From Paenibacillus thalictri (GTDB taxonomy: Bacteria; Bacillota; Bacilli; Paenibacillales; NBRC-103111): DNA of 64,000 bases. The notes beneath the pieces are model-generated. The model was given only the letters and a program-made list of their open reading frames with translations. It was not told the origin of the DNA and did no database searches. Below, piece after piece: positions 17,416 to 25,194 of the stretch. Position 1 is the stretch's first letter, and each line of letters begins with the position of its first letter. Location: the NCBI RefSeq assembly GCF_004307995.1, contig NZ_SIRE01000026.1, positions 86,495 through 150,494 of the forward strand, read 5' to 3'. A program made the position numbers and the translations under genes.

Positions 17416-18336
17416 TTGGAACGTAAAATGGTAAACAGCGTAACCGAATTGATAGGAAATACTCCTGCGGTGCGTGTACGGCGTCTGGTAGGCGAGAATG
17501 ACGCTGAGTTGTACGTGAAGCTGGAATATTTTAATCCAAGCGGCAGCGTGAAAGATAGAGCGGCTTTTAATCTCATTGTGCAAGCGGAAATAGACGGGCA
17601 GCTAAAGCCAGGGGCGACGATTATCGAGCCGACAAGCGGCAATACCGGCATCGGACTTGCCATGAATGCAGCAGCCAAAGGATATAGGGCGATTCTGGTG
17701 ATGCCGGACAATATGACCAAAGAGCGCATCAATATTTTAAAAGCATACGGAGCCGAAGTGGTGCTGACGCCGGCCGCTGAACGGATGCCTGGGGCTATTC
17801 GCAAGGCGATCGAGCTGAGAGAGCAAATTCCCGGCAGCTTTATCCCCCAACAATTCGAGAATAAGGCCAATCCGGATATTCACCGTGTGACCACGGCGCT
17901 GGAAATTATCGAACAGACGGAGGGACGCCTCGACGCGTTTGTAGCGACTTCCGGTACCGGCGGCACGATCACGGGAACCGGCGAAGTGCTGCGGGAGAAA
18001 ATTCCGGGCATCCAGATTTATGTGGTCGAACCGAAAGGTTCTCCCGTTTTATCCGGGGGCAGTCCGGGGCCGCATAAGCTGGTCGGAACAAGTCCGGGGT
18101 TTGTGCCGCAAATTCTGAATACAAGCGTGTATGACGAAATCGTTCAAGTCAGCGATGAAGATGCGCTGGAAACGACCCGGCAGCTTGCCAAGCAGGAAGG
18201 GATTCTGGTTGGACCGTCATCGGGCGCATCCGTATGGACAGGTCTGCAGGTAGCCCGCAAGCTCGGAAAAGGCAAGCGGGTGTTGTGCATAGCGCCGGAT
18301 ACCGGGGAACGGTATTTAAGCATGGACATTTTTTAA
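17416..18336 (+). CDS. cysK: Cysteine synthase (O-acetylserine sulfhydrylase)
   Basis: PLP enzyme that makes cysteine from O-acetylserine and sulfide in the cytoplasm. The 306-residue protein has the PLP lysine in NPSGSVKDRAAF (Lys near 44), the substrate loop PTSGNTGIGLAM, and the phosphate-binding loop TSGTGGTITGTGE; all are typical of the CysK/CysM family. Beta-family relatives such as cystathionine beta-synthase have extra domains that are absent here. Starts at TTG 17416 or ATG 17428 are both possible; AAAAGGGG lies about 11 nt before the TTG. A terminator follows. Confidence 0.92.
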   Translation: MERKMVNSVTELIGNTPAVRVRRLVGENDAELYVKLEYFNPSGSVKDRAAFNLIVQAEIDGQLKPGATIIEPTSGNTGIGLAMNAAAKGYRAILVMPDNMTKERINILKAYGAEVVLTPAAERMPGAIRKAIELREQIPGSFIPQQFENKANPDIHRVTTALEIIEQTEGRLDAFVATSGTGGTITGTGEVLREKIPGIQIYVVEPKGSPVLSGGSPGPHKLVGTSPGFVPQILNTSVYDEIVQVSDEDALETTRQLAKQEGILVGPSSGASVWTGLQVARKLGKGKRVLCIAPDTGERYLSMDIF

Positions 18337-18352
18337 TTCAAATATTACTGAC

Positions 18353-18385
18353 GAAGCGCTCTACTGCTGTAGGGCGTTTTTTTAG
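18353..18385 (+). terminator. Terminator after cysK
   Basis: CGCTCTAC pairs with GTAGGGCG (one mismatch) around a TGCT loop, followed by TTTTTTT. Confidence 0.75.
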
Positions 18386-18478
18386 TTTGCTGAGGTTATC
18401 GCCACAAAATTTGTTGCATAAAAATTCGCAAATATGTATAATTATTTGTATAGAATAGTTCCGGAGGATGGTCCATTT

Positions 18479-18769
18479 ATGAAAATTGCTTATCAGAACG
18501 AAGTGCCAGAACAAGTGATGTATCAGCGGTTTATCGGGGAAATCGGCGAGCAGAACAGCGATTCCGGCGCTTTGCAGTATGCCAGCTTATGCACCAGTCA
18601 ATGTGTGATTGCAGCTTACGACCAAGAAGACTTGATTGGAATAGGGACAATGAAGGAGCGGGATGTGCAGAAACCTTTGATGGATATCGCTGTCAGCAGC
18701 TCATACCGTCAAAGAGAGGTCGAGCAGAACATCAAAAAACTTTTGAAAGCGGCTTGTCAATTCGGGTAA
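18479..18769 (+). CDS. Short GNAT-like protein, possibly degenerate
   Basis: A 96-residue protein with the layout of a small GNAT acetyltransferase: a beta strand with GIGTMKE and then MDIAVSSSYRQREV, where GNAT enzymes usually have DVAV-x-P-x-YRG-x-G. The acetyl-CoA-binding Q/R-x-x-G-x-G/A loop is replaced by RQREVEQN, so catalysis is doubtful. GGAGG lies 12 nt before the ATG. The frame ends shortly after the lost motif, and no continuation was recognised in the other frames. It could be a decayed GNAT gene or a small protein with a new role. Confidence 0.55.
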   Translation: MKIAYQNEVPEQVMYQRFIGEIGEQNSDSGALQYASLCTSQCVIAAYDQEDLIGIGTMKERDVQKPLMDIAVSSSYRQREVEQNIKKLLKAACQFG

Positions 18770-18831
18770 CGGGCGCTGGTGGAGCCCAAGCGGAGGGCAC
18801 CGGTTTATTGCAGCCGCCGTGAGATAACCAT

Positions 18832-18860
18832 AAGGGGCCTTTATCCAGGCTCCTTTTTTC
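18832..18860 (+). terminator. Terminator before alaR
   Basis: AAGGGGCC pairs with GGCTCCTT, followed by TTTTTC. Confidence 0.7.
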
Positions 18861-18925
18861 TTTTTGTTCGCTTTTGTTTCGTCCTGGAAAATCATAGGAT
18901 ATACAAGTTTATGCCATTTATCTCT

Positions 18926-18954
18926 TTGCATGACAGGAAATTTCGTTGTAATAT
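18926..18954 (+). promoter_or_regulatory. Sigma-A-type promoter of alaR-alaT
   Basis: TTGCAT (18926-18931), 17-nt spacer, TAATAT (18949-18954); the alaR ATG is 44 bp further on. Confidence 0.5.
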
Positions 18955-18997
18955 GGAGTATAAACGAAAAAACGTGTCATTCCAGGAGGCGCAAGTT

Positions 18998-19489
18998 ATG
19001 GATGAATTCAAATCGAAAATTACCGACCTGCTAAAGGAGGATGCGCGCAGATCCCCGGAGCTGATTGCGACGATGCTCGGCGAATCGGAAGCGGAAGTGG
19101 CGAAGGCGATCAAGGAGCTCGAAGACGAGCATGTGATCGTGAAATACGCTACGGTCATTAACTGGGCTAAGGTAGACAGCGAACGAGTAACCGCGCTGAT
19201 TGAAGTTCAGATCACTCCCGAGCGGGGCAGGGGTTTTGATGCGATCGCCGAACGGATTTATTTGTACCCTGAGGTGAGATCGGTTTATTTGATGTCCGGT
19301 TCCTACGATTTGCTCGTCGAAATCGAAGGCAAGACATTAAAGGAAGTGGCATCTTTTGTGTCCAACAAGCTGTCGCCGATCGACCGGGTGCTTTCTACAA
19401 GAACGAACTTTATTTTGAAAAAATACAAGCAGGACGGCATTGTCTTCGAGGATCACGAGGATGATCACCGGATGCTGATCTCTCCGTAA
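18998..19489 (+). CDS. alaR: Lrp/AsnC-family regulator (AlaR-like)
   Basis: A 163-residue transcription factor: N-terminal winged HTH (about 1-55, with SPELIATMLGESEAEVAKAI), then a RAM ligand-binding domain (about 65-145, VTALIEVQITPERGRGFDAI and VYLMSGSYDLLVEIEG). The B. subtilis pair AlaR (YugG) and AlaT (YugH) is encoded in the same order, and this gene lies 14 bp before a matching aminotransferase, so it probably senses an amino acid and controls alaT. The ATG has AGGAGG 8 nt upstream; upstream in-frame sequence is discarded because it crosses the promoter. Confidence 0.85.
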   Translation: MDEFKSKITDLLKEDARRSPELIATMLGESEAEVAKAIKELEDEHVIVKYATVINWAKVDSERVTALIEVQITPERGRGFDAIAERIYLYPEVRSVYLMSGSYDLLVEIEGKTLKEVASFVSNKLSPIDRVLSTRTNFILKKYKQDGIVFEDHEDDHRMLISP

Positions 19490-19503
19490 AGGGTGATAAG
19501 CTC

Positions 19504-20715
19504 ATGTTGAAACAGCAGCCAATCAACCAGCCGACGGCTGGCATTAACAATACGTCCATGTCGCAATACTTAAGTCCGCTTGTGCGCGAAATTCCGCCTT
19601 CGGGTATTCGTAAATTTTTTGACCTTGTCAGCGGCAGTAAAGATATTATCTCGCTAGGTGTAGGTGAACCGGACTTCTCGACGCCATGGCATGTGCGCGA
19701 AGCTTGCGTATATTCGCTGGAGCGGGGAAATACGAAATACACGCCAAATGCCGGGATGCCCGAGCTTCGCGAAGCGATTGCCGAATATTTGTACGAATCG
19801 TTCCATACTCCGTATGAACCTGCCGATGAAATTCTGGTTACGGTAGGCGGCAGCGAAGCCATTGACTTGGCACTGCGTGCGCTTATCGTACCGGGGGATG
19901 AAATTTTAATTCCCGAGCCGTGCTACATATCGTATTCGCCAATTACAACGATCGGCGGCGGCGTGCCGGTTGGCATCGAAACGTTCGCCAAGGACAATTT
20001 TAAACTGACTGCGGAAGCTCTTAAAGCGGCGATTACGCCGAAGTCGAAGGTGCTGATCTTGTGTTATCCGAGCAACCCGACCGGCGGCATTATGACCTAC
20101 GAGGACTGGCTGCCGATTGCCAAAGTTGTTCAGGAGCATGATCTAGTCGTTATTTCCGACGAGATTTACGCCGAGCTTACCTATGAGCAAAAGCATGTCA
20201 GCTTCGCTTCCGTACCGGGGATGAAGGACCGGACGATTCTGGTCAGCGGCTTTTCCAAGGCGTTTGCGATGACCGGCTGGCGTATGGGTTACGCATGCGG
20301 CCACCGCGATCTGATCCAAGCGATGCTGAAAATTCACCAATATACGGTGATGTGCGCACCTTCCATGGGTCAGGTTGCCGCGCTTGAAGCGCTGAAGAAC
20401 GGCATGGAAGAAAAAGACAAGATGATGGAATCGTATAACCAGCGCCGCCGTCTTGTAGTTAAAGGGTTCCGCGACATAGGTCTTACTTGTCATGAACCTC
20501 AAGGTGCATTTTATGCGTTTCCTTCCGTTGAGTCAACGGGACTGAGTTCGGAGGAATTCGCGCAGCGGCTGCTGTTCGAGGCGAAAGTTGCTGTCGTACC
20601 GGGGAATGTTTTCGGTAAAGGCGGCGAAGGCTTCGTCCGTTGTTCTTATGCGACTTCCGTAACCCAATTGATCGAGGCGTTGGATCGGATAGGAAATTTC
20701 CTGGTAAAAATGTAA
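19504..20715 (+). CDS. alaT: PLP-dependent aminotransferase, AlaT-like
   Basis: Fold-type I class I/II aminotransferase, 403 residues. Key features are LGVGEPDFSTP near the N terminus, YPSNPTGG, the Asp-Glu-Ile-Tyr PLP-ring contact (SDEIYAELTY), the Schiff-base lysine in SGFSKAFAMTGWRMGY, and a C-terminal RCSYA with the carboxylate-binding Arg. It is the likely homologue of B. subtilis AlaT (YugH), thought to convert pyruvate and an amino donor into alanine. Co-transcribed with alaR. Exact substrate is inferred from context only. Confidence 0.85.
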   Translation: MLKQQPINQPTAGINNTSMSQYLSPLVREIPPSGIRKFFDLVSGSKDIISLGVGEPDFSTPWHVREACVYSLERGNTKYTPNAGMPELREAIAEYLYESFHTPYEPADEILVTVGGSEAIDLALRALIVPGDEILIPEPCYISYSPITTIGGGVPVGIETFAKDNFKLTAEALKAAITPKSKVLILCYPSNPTGGIMTYEDWLPIAKVVQEHDLVVISDEIYAELTYEQKHVSFASVPGMKDRTILVSGFSKAFAMTGWRMGYACGHRDLIQAMLKIHQYTVMCAPSMGQVAALEALKNGMEEKDKMMESYNQRRRLVVKGFRDIGLTCHEPQGAFYAFPSVESTGLSSEEFAQRLLFEAKVAVVPGNVFGKGGEGFVRCSYATSVTQLIEALDRIGNFLVKM

Positions 20716-20840
20716 AATTCGACAAAATAAGCGATTCTCTTTTTCGCCAAAACCTGTTATCTTAAAAGATAGAACTAGGCATATTTGCTTAATGCTAGTT
20801 CAGCCTGTATTCTTTATGATCGGCTTTGGGAGGAAATGGT

Positions 20841-21104
20841 ATGGCTTTTCCGGAATATCGGCTGACTCGATTGAAGAAGTTGTTTTGGATTCGCGAGTCG
20901 AATGATAAGATACAATGGCACGCTAAAGCGCAGAATAATCCTCCGTCTATCCTTTCTTTGGAAGAAGAGATATATGAATTGCGCAATAAGCTGGAGCAGC
21001 TGGTACAGGATGAAACGATGCTCAGCTCGCCTGAAGTTGTCCAGCTGAGCAAGCAGCTTGACGAGAAGATCAACGAGTATAACCGCAGAACGGAGGACTG
21101 CTGA
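20841..21104 (+). CDS. Spo0E-like aspartyl-phosphate phosphatase
   Basis: An 87-residue protein ending in a helical hairpin with the Spo0E-family signature LSKQLDEKINEY (SxxLD), preceded by EEEIYELRNKLEQLV. Such proteins dephosphorylate Spo0A-P or related response regulators and delay sporulation. The N-terminal 40 residues are basic and longer than in typical Spo0E-like proteins. The ATG at 20841 has GGGAGG 7 nt upstream, which is better than the upstream in-frame ATG at 20826. Its presence supports an endospore former. Confidence 0.75.
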   Translation: MAFPEYRLTRLKKLFWIRESNDKIQWHAKAQNNPPSILSLEEEIYELRNKLEQLVQDETMLSSPEVVQLSKQLDEKINEYNRRTEDC

Positions 21105-21258
21105 AGCAGCCTCGAAAGAACCGCAGCCCGGCGCCAGTTATGGAGCCGGGCTGCTGCTGTGTTATGCACGCCGTGTCTCAAACGGTGCTGTCTCTTTTTT
21201 GGCGGGCTTTTTTTTGGTATGATAGGGTAAAGACGTCTGCCAAAGGAGAAATGGACAC

Positions 21259-21777
21259 ATGAGAGCGAAATGGTTGGTCGCCGTAATGCTTATCGTATTA
21301 CTCGCGGGCTGCGGCGGGCCGCAAGCGGACGTGCCTATATTTATGATGTCGACAAATGGTATTTCCAGCGATGTAGGAGATAAGATTCAGGCCTCTCTGC
21401 AGGGCAAGCTGGGGGAAAAACCTACGGTCAAAATCAATACGGTGCCCCTATTTTCAATGGAAAAGCTGGTCGTAGAAATCGCGGCGGGAGACAACGGCAT
21501 TATCATTATTCCTAACGAGCAGTTTCTGGTAATGGTAAAGCAGAACGGCTGCGTATCGCTGGACAATGTGGCGAAAGCGGAAGATTTCCCGGAAGGTGTG
21601 CAAGAGGCGGGGGAAAATGGAAAAACCGAGAAGCATCTGTATGGCATCCCATTGGAAAAAGTCAAGCTGATGACCGACCTTAAGCTGAACGGCAAAGATC
21701 TTGTCGCTTTTATTCCTGCGAATGCCAAAGACAAAGAAAAGTCGCTTCAGGTGATGAAAATGATCGCCCAGAAATAA
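21259..21777 (+). CDS. Lipoprotein of unknown function
   Basis: A 172-residue exported lipoprotein: signal peptide with lipobox LLAGC (Cys near residue 19), then a compact domain with alternating beta and alpha pattern (VPIFMMSTNG, KINTVPLFSMEKLVVEIAAG, GIIIIPNEQFL). It has the general feel of a small periplasmic-binding-like or ThiJ-like domain, but I do not recognise the family. AAGGAG lies 11 nt before the ATG and TATGAT at about 21220 may be its -10 box. It is followed by a clear terminator and appears monocistronic. Confidence 0.7.
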   Translation: MRAKWLVAVMLIVLLAGCGGPQADVPIFMMSTNGISSDVGDKIQASLQGKLGEKPTVKINTVPLFSMEKLVVEIAAGDNGIIIIPNEQFLVMVKQNGCVSLDNVAKAEDFPEGVQEAGENGKTEKHLYGIPLEKVKLMTDLKLNGKDLVAFIPANAKDKEKSLQVMKMIAQK

Positions 21778-21790
21778 GCAAGTTACATTT

Positions 21791-21835
21791 ACCCTCTATG
21801 CCGGGCCTTGATGCGAAGGCATAGAGGGTTTTCTT
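21791..21835 (+). terminator. Terminator after the 21.3-kb lipoprotein
   Basis: ACCCTCTATGCC pairs with GGCATAGAGGGT, then TTTTCTT. Confidence 0.85.
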
Positions 21836-21837
21836 CT

Positions 21838-22062
21838 AGGAGTCTGTAGGAGCGAAAAAATAGTGGTTTTTTATTCATGAATGTGGTAATTACGGGAAAG
21901 GGATGACATTCCACCGCCAATGAAAACCGTGTTTTTTTGAATTGACTTTGCGGTAAAAACACAGTTTTCAAAGCGGACGTGAACTTTCCATGCCATTCCC
22001 TTACCCTCCAACTACCAATATGAATAAAAAACCACCAAAGTTCAAACGTCCTACGGACTCCT
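21838..22062. repeat. Palindromic repeat family A, copy 1
   Basis: The ends are inverted copies: AGGAGTCTGTAGGAGCG at the left and, on the other strand, AGGAGTCCGTAGGACG at the right. Inside, further arms pair: AGTGGTTTTTTATTCAT with ATGAATAAAAAACCACC, GGGAAAGGGA with TCCCTTACCC, and TGAAAACCGTGTTTTT with AAAAACACAGTTTTCA. The whole 225 bp could fold as one long interrupted hairpin. The same internal arms recur at 34615-34842 (reversed) and 62463-62723. Confidence 0.8.
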
Positions 22063-22082
22063 GAATTTGGGAGGTTAATATA

Positions 22083-22655
22083 ATGAAAATTTATACTCGG
22101 ACCGGGGATGGCGGGCAAACTGCCGTGATCGGAGGCAGAGTCGATAAGGACGATGCGCGTGTGGAAGCATACGGCACCGTTGATGAACTGAACAGTTTTA
22201 TCGGTGTGGCGATCAGCGGTTTGGACCGCGGGAAATATGGAGATTTGGCTGATGATCTGCTCTACATCCAACACGAGTTGTTTGACTGCGGCGCAGACCT
22301 GGCTTCATTAAAGCAGCAGGAGGGCCGTCCGTATAAAGTCAATGCGGATATGACAAGCCGTCTGGAACAGTGGATTGACCGGTACGATGCAGAGACGCCG
22401 GATATTACCCGGTTTATTCTCCCCGGAGGGACCCAAGCTTCTTCTGCGCTGCATGTGTGCCGGACCGTCTGCCGCCGCGCTGAGCGGCATGTCGTCACGT
22501 TGGCCAAATCACAGGAAATCAACAACGAAGTACGCAAATATTTGAACCGTTTGTCGGACTTTCTGTTTACCGCCGCGCGGCTTGCCAATTTTCGCGACGG
22601 CGTGGAGGATGTTGCTTACGAACGCAGCGGCGAGGTGTTCAAAAACCGCTCATGA
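22083..22655 (+). CDS. PduO-type cob(I)alamin adenosyltransferase
   Basis: ATP:cob(I)alamin adenosyltransferase, 190 residues, which transfers the adenosyl group of ATP to reduced corrinoid to form coenzyme B12. Signatures are the N-terminal ATP-binding TRTGDGGQTAVIGG, DELNSFIG, FILPGGTQASSALHVCRTVCRRAER, and LNRLSDFLFTAARLAN. It corresponds to B. subtilis YvqK. GGGAGG is 8 nt upstream of the ATG. The stop overlaps the RluA-like gene start (ATGA). No cobalamin riboswitch is visible upstream; instead a palindromic repeat occupies the leader. Confidence 0.92.
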   Translation: MKIYTRTGDGGQTAVIGGRVDKDDARVEAYGTVDELNSFIGVAISGLDRGKYGDLADDLLYIQHELFDCGADLASLKQQEGRPYKVNADMTSRLEQWIDRYDAETPDITRFILPGGTQASSALHVCRTVCRRAERHVVTLAKSQEINNEVRKYLNRLSDFLFTAARLANFRDGVEDVAYERSGEVFKNRS

Positions 22656-23611
22656 ATTATTATGAACCGCTAGCCTATGTAGTACCTCAAGAAGAAGAAG
22701 GTTTTGTGCTGCGCACCATTTTGCAAAAAAGGCTTCATGTGTCGAGAAAGCTGCTTTCCCGAATAAAACTGACGGAGCAAGGCATCACGGTTAACGGCGT
22801 GCGCAAATATATCGACGTGAAGGTGATGGCCGGCGATCTGGTGGAGATCCGGATGGAGCAGGAGCAGTCGGACGATATTATGCCGCAGGATCTGCCGCTT
22901 GATATTATTTTTGAAGACGATCATCTGTTGATCGTAAATAAGCCGGCAGGGATGATTGTGCATCCTACACACGGGCATTATGTCGGGACGATCGCGAATG
23001 CCGTTGTGTTTCACTGGCAGCGGATGGAGGGGCGTTTCCGGTTTCGACCGATCCACCGGCTGGATCAGGAGACGTCGGGGGTGCTGGCGATCGCTAAAAA
23101 TCCTTACGTGCACCAGCAGGTATCGGAGCAGATGCAAGCGGGAGCAGTGGATAAGGAATACGCCGCGCTGGTGTACGGAGTGATCGAACAAGATGCGGGG
23201 ACGGTGAATGAGCCGATCGACCGCGATCCGCTCCAGCCTCATATCCGCATCGTGACTCCGGATGGATATCCGTCCGTGACGCATTACCGCGTGTTGCGGA
23301 GGTTTCCGGGAGCGACGCTGGCCGGCCTGCGTCTGGAAACCGGGAGAACGCATCAAATCCGCGTGCACATGCAGCACCTGGGACATCCGCTTGTCGGAGA
23401 CAAGATGTATAAGGGAGAAGCGGCGGAAGCCGGAGAATTGGCGGGACTTACAATGGAACGTCAGGCGCTGCACGCCGCGCGGCTGGCGTTTACCCATCCG
23501 GGACTGAACCGCGCGGTTGAATTTACCGCCGGCTTGCCGGAAGATATGCAGCAATGTTTGAATCTGTTGGAACAGAAGGAGCGTATATATAATGACGGTC
23601 AAGGTGTATGA
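22652..23611 (+). CDS. RluA-family 23S rRNA/tRNA pseudouridine synthase
   Basis: Converts specific uridines in structured RNA to pseudouridine. The 319-residue protein has a weak S4-like N-terminal region (about 20-70, VSRKLLSRIKLTEQGITVNG), followed by the RluA catalytic domain: IVNKPAGMIVHPTHGH, the catalytic Asp in HRLDQETSGVLAIAKN, and LETGRTHQIRVHMQHLGHPLVGD. It is a close match to the RluA/YlyB/YhcT group, but I cannot assign the target site. It overlaps the adenosyltransferase by 4 nt and the next gene by 20 nt, consistent with one operon. Confidence 0.9.
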   Translation: MNYYEPLAYVVPQEEEGFVLRTILQKRLHVSRKLLSRIKLTEQGITVNGVRKYIDVKVMAGDLVEIRMEQEQSDDIMPQDLPLDIIFEDDHLLIVNKPAGMIVHPTHGHYVGTIANAVVFHWQRMEGRFRFRPIHRLDQETSGVLAIAKNPYVHQQVSEQMQAGAVDKEYAALVYGVIEQDAGTVNEPIDRDPLQPHIRIVTPDGYPSVTHYRVLRRFPGATLAGLRLETGRTHQIRVHMQHLGHPLVGDKMYKGEAAEAGELAGLTMERQALHAARLAFTHPGLNRAVEFTAGLPEDMQQCLNLLEQKERIYNDGQGV

Positions 23612-23963
23612 ATATGCCAAATGCGGTACGTGCCGCAACAGCTTGAAATGGCTGAAAAACAAAGGGATCGACGTGGAGACGGTACCGATTTTCGAACAGC
23701 CGCCCTCCAAGGAAGAACTGAAGCAGCTTGTCTCGCGGAGCGGGCTGGATCTGCGCAAGTGGTTTAACACCTCGGGAGAGGTGTATAAGGAAATGGGGCT
23801 GAAAGATAAGCTTGCTGCGATGAGCGAAGACGAACAACTTGAGCTTTTGTCCGGAAACGGCCGTTTGATTAAACGTCCGGTTGTCACCGACGGAGCGAAA
23901 GTGACGGTCGGGTTTAAAGAAGAGCAATTCGAGCAAGTATGGGGCGGCTCAGCTGCTACTTAA
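23592..23963 (+). CDS. ArsC/Spx-family thioredoxin-fold protein (YusI-like)
   Basis: A 123-residue member of the ArsC/Spx/YffB family. It has CGTC (Cys near 11 and 14) at the redox position and the ends FEQPPSKEEL, NTSGEVYKEMGLKDKL and GNGRLIKRPVV typical of the family. Known relatives include Spx (RNA polymerase partner) and arsenate reductase-like YusI; the second Cys favours a redox role over a plain arsenate reductase. AAGGAG is 8 nt before the ATG, inside the end of the upstream gene. It overlaps the pseudouridine synthase gene by 20 nt. Confidence 0.82.
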   Translation: MTVKVYEYAKCGTCRNSLKWLKNKGIDVETVPIFEQPPSKEELKQLVSRSGLDLRKWFNTSGEVYKEMGLKDKLAAMSEDEQLELLSGNGRLIKRPVVTDGAKVTVGFKEEQFEQVWGGSAAT

Positions 23964-24037
23964 GCAATAAAGGCAGGTGAAGCCCTGGCGATTGTATAAA
24001 TCGCCTAAAGGGCTTATCTTGGGGAGGTTGGAAGCAG

Positions 24038-25114
24038 TTGAGACAACAATCGACGGGTAAAAAGAAAAATCCGCTTTGGCTGTTCGGCGCTGCAGGCGCC
24101 TTCGTGCTGGCTAAGGCAAAAGCGCTGCTGCCGCTTCTAAAATTGGGTAAGGCCGGCGGAGCTGTGCTTTCCATGCTGGTTACTGTGGGAGCGTATGCCA
24201 TTTTATTTCCATTCGGCTTTGCCGTCGGTTTTGTGCTGTTGATTTTGGGGCATGAGCTGGGGCATGTTATTGCGGCGAAACGCAAGGGACTGCCGGTTTC
24301 GGGAATATTTTTTATTCCTTTTCTCGGGGCGCTGACTAATATGAAACGTAATCCGCGGGATGCTGTTACGGAAGCGTATATTGCGTTTGGAGGTCCGTTG
24401 GTGGGATCAATGTGCGCACTAGCTGTATTTGCCGCGGCTCTTGTTTGGAATCATCCATTGTTATATTCCCTTGCTTACGTAGGCTTTTTTCTGAATCTAA
24501 TAAACATGCTACCTATCAATCCTTTGGACGGCGGACGAATCGTGGTGGCGGTTTCACGATGGATGTGGGTCGTAGGGTTAGTTGGAGGATTGGTTGTCAT
24601 TTATTTTATGCCTAACATTATCCTCATTATCATCTGGCTGATGTTTGCTTGGGATATGTACAAGAAGTTCGTCAAATACCGCAATCACGGCCAGCCTCGC
24701 GCGGTCGTCATGCCTATTCAGGTCGAAGCTCAGCCCTTAATCGACCAAGGATACTTCATTCCCGGTCCTGAGCACAAACGGCAGCTTGATTTTACGACCT
24801 ACTGCGATCTGGAGGATGGCAGACAAGATGTGCTGATTTACTGGGAAAATATGCAGCTTGAAGGCCGGCTGACCTTGCCGGAGCAAGGCACCATAAAGCG
24901 GGTCCATGTCATCAAGATCGACCATTTGCAGCATGAAAACGGTCTGCGGCTTACGGTACACTGCCAAGTCGATTATGAAAAATATGAAGACGACGCTTAT
25001 TACGACGTGCCTATCGCTTCCCGCTGGAAATTCGGAATTTCTTACGCGCTGCTTGCGGTGTTCCTTGTGTACATGATGCATCTGACTCATAAGGCTGTCG
25101 GAATATCAGCATAA
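24038..25114 (+). CDS. Site-2-protease-like M50 metallopeptidase
   Basis: A membrane zinc metallopeptidase-like protein, 358 residues. Zinc ligands are expected in the transmembrane GHELGHVIAAKRKG (HExxH) and in NMLPINPLDGGRI (the Asp of LDGG). About five or six predicted helices occupy residues 10-220; the C-terminal region (about 225-330) is a soluble beta-rich domain, with a last hydrophobic segment near 335-352. Site-2 proteases cleave membrane proteins within the bilayer, often anti-sigma factors. The TTG start has GGGGAGG 10 nt upstream. Longer than the compact YwhC-type protease because of the C-terminal domain. Its substrate is unknown. Confidence 0.82.
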   Translation: MRQQSTGKKKNPLWLFGAAGAFVLAKAKALLPLLKLGKAGGAVLSMLVTVGAYAILFPFGFAVGFVLLILGHELGHVIAAKRKGLPVSGIFFIPFLGALTNMKRNPRDAVTEAYIAFGGPLVGSMCALAVFAAALVWNHPLLYSLAYVGFFLNLINMLPINPLDGGRIVVAVSRWMWVVGLVGGLVVIYFMPNIILIIIWLMFAWDMYKKFVKYRNHGQPRAVVMPIQVEAQPLIDQGYFIPGPEHKRQLDFTTYCDLEDGRQDVLIYWENMQLEGRLTLPEQGTIKRVHVIKIDHLQHENGLRLTVHCQVDYEKYEDDAYYDVPIASRWKFGISYALLAVFLVYMMHLTHKAVGISA

Positions 25115-25194
25115 TAAATGATTCGTCACATTAAAGAAGAGCCGCTGTACGAAGCCGCTCCGATCAGGATACATTAAGTGCAAGAGGTGCTGTC

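Noticed and set aside
22063..22082. Cobalamin riboswitch before the adenosyltransferase gene
   Set aside because: The leader consists of the family A repeat and 20 bp; no B12-box-like sequence was seen.
21789..22274. Reverse-strand frame through repeat copy 1
   Set aside because: It shares translated words with chance frames in the other copies because the DNA is repeated. There is no start site or conserved length.
25115..25194. Nineteen-codon frame between the M50 gene and the aminotransferase
   Set aside because: No ribosome binding site, no conserved feature; length is within chance.
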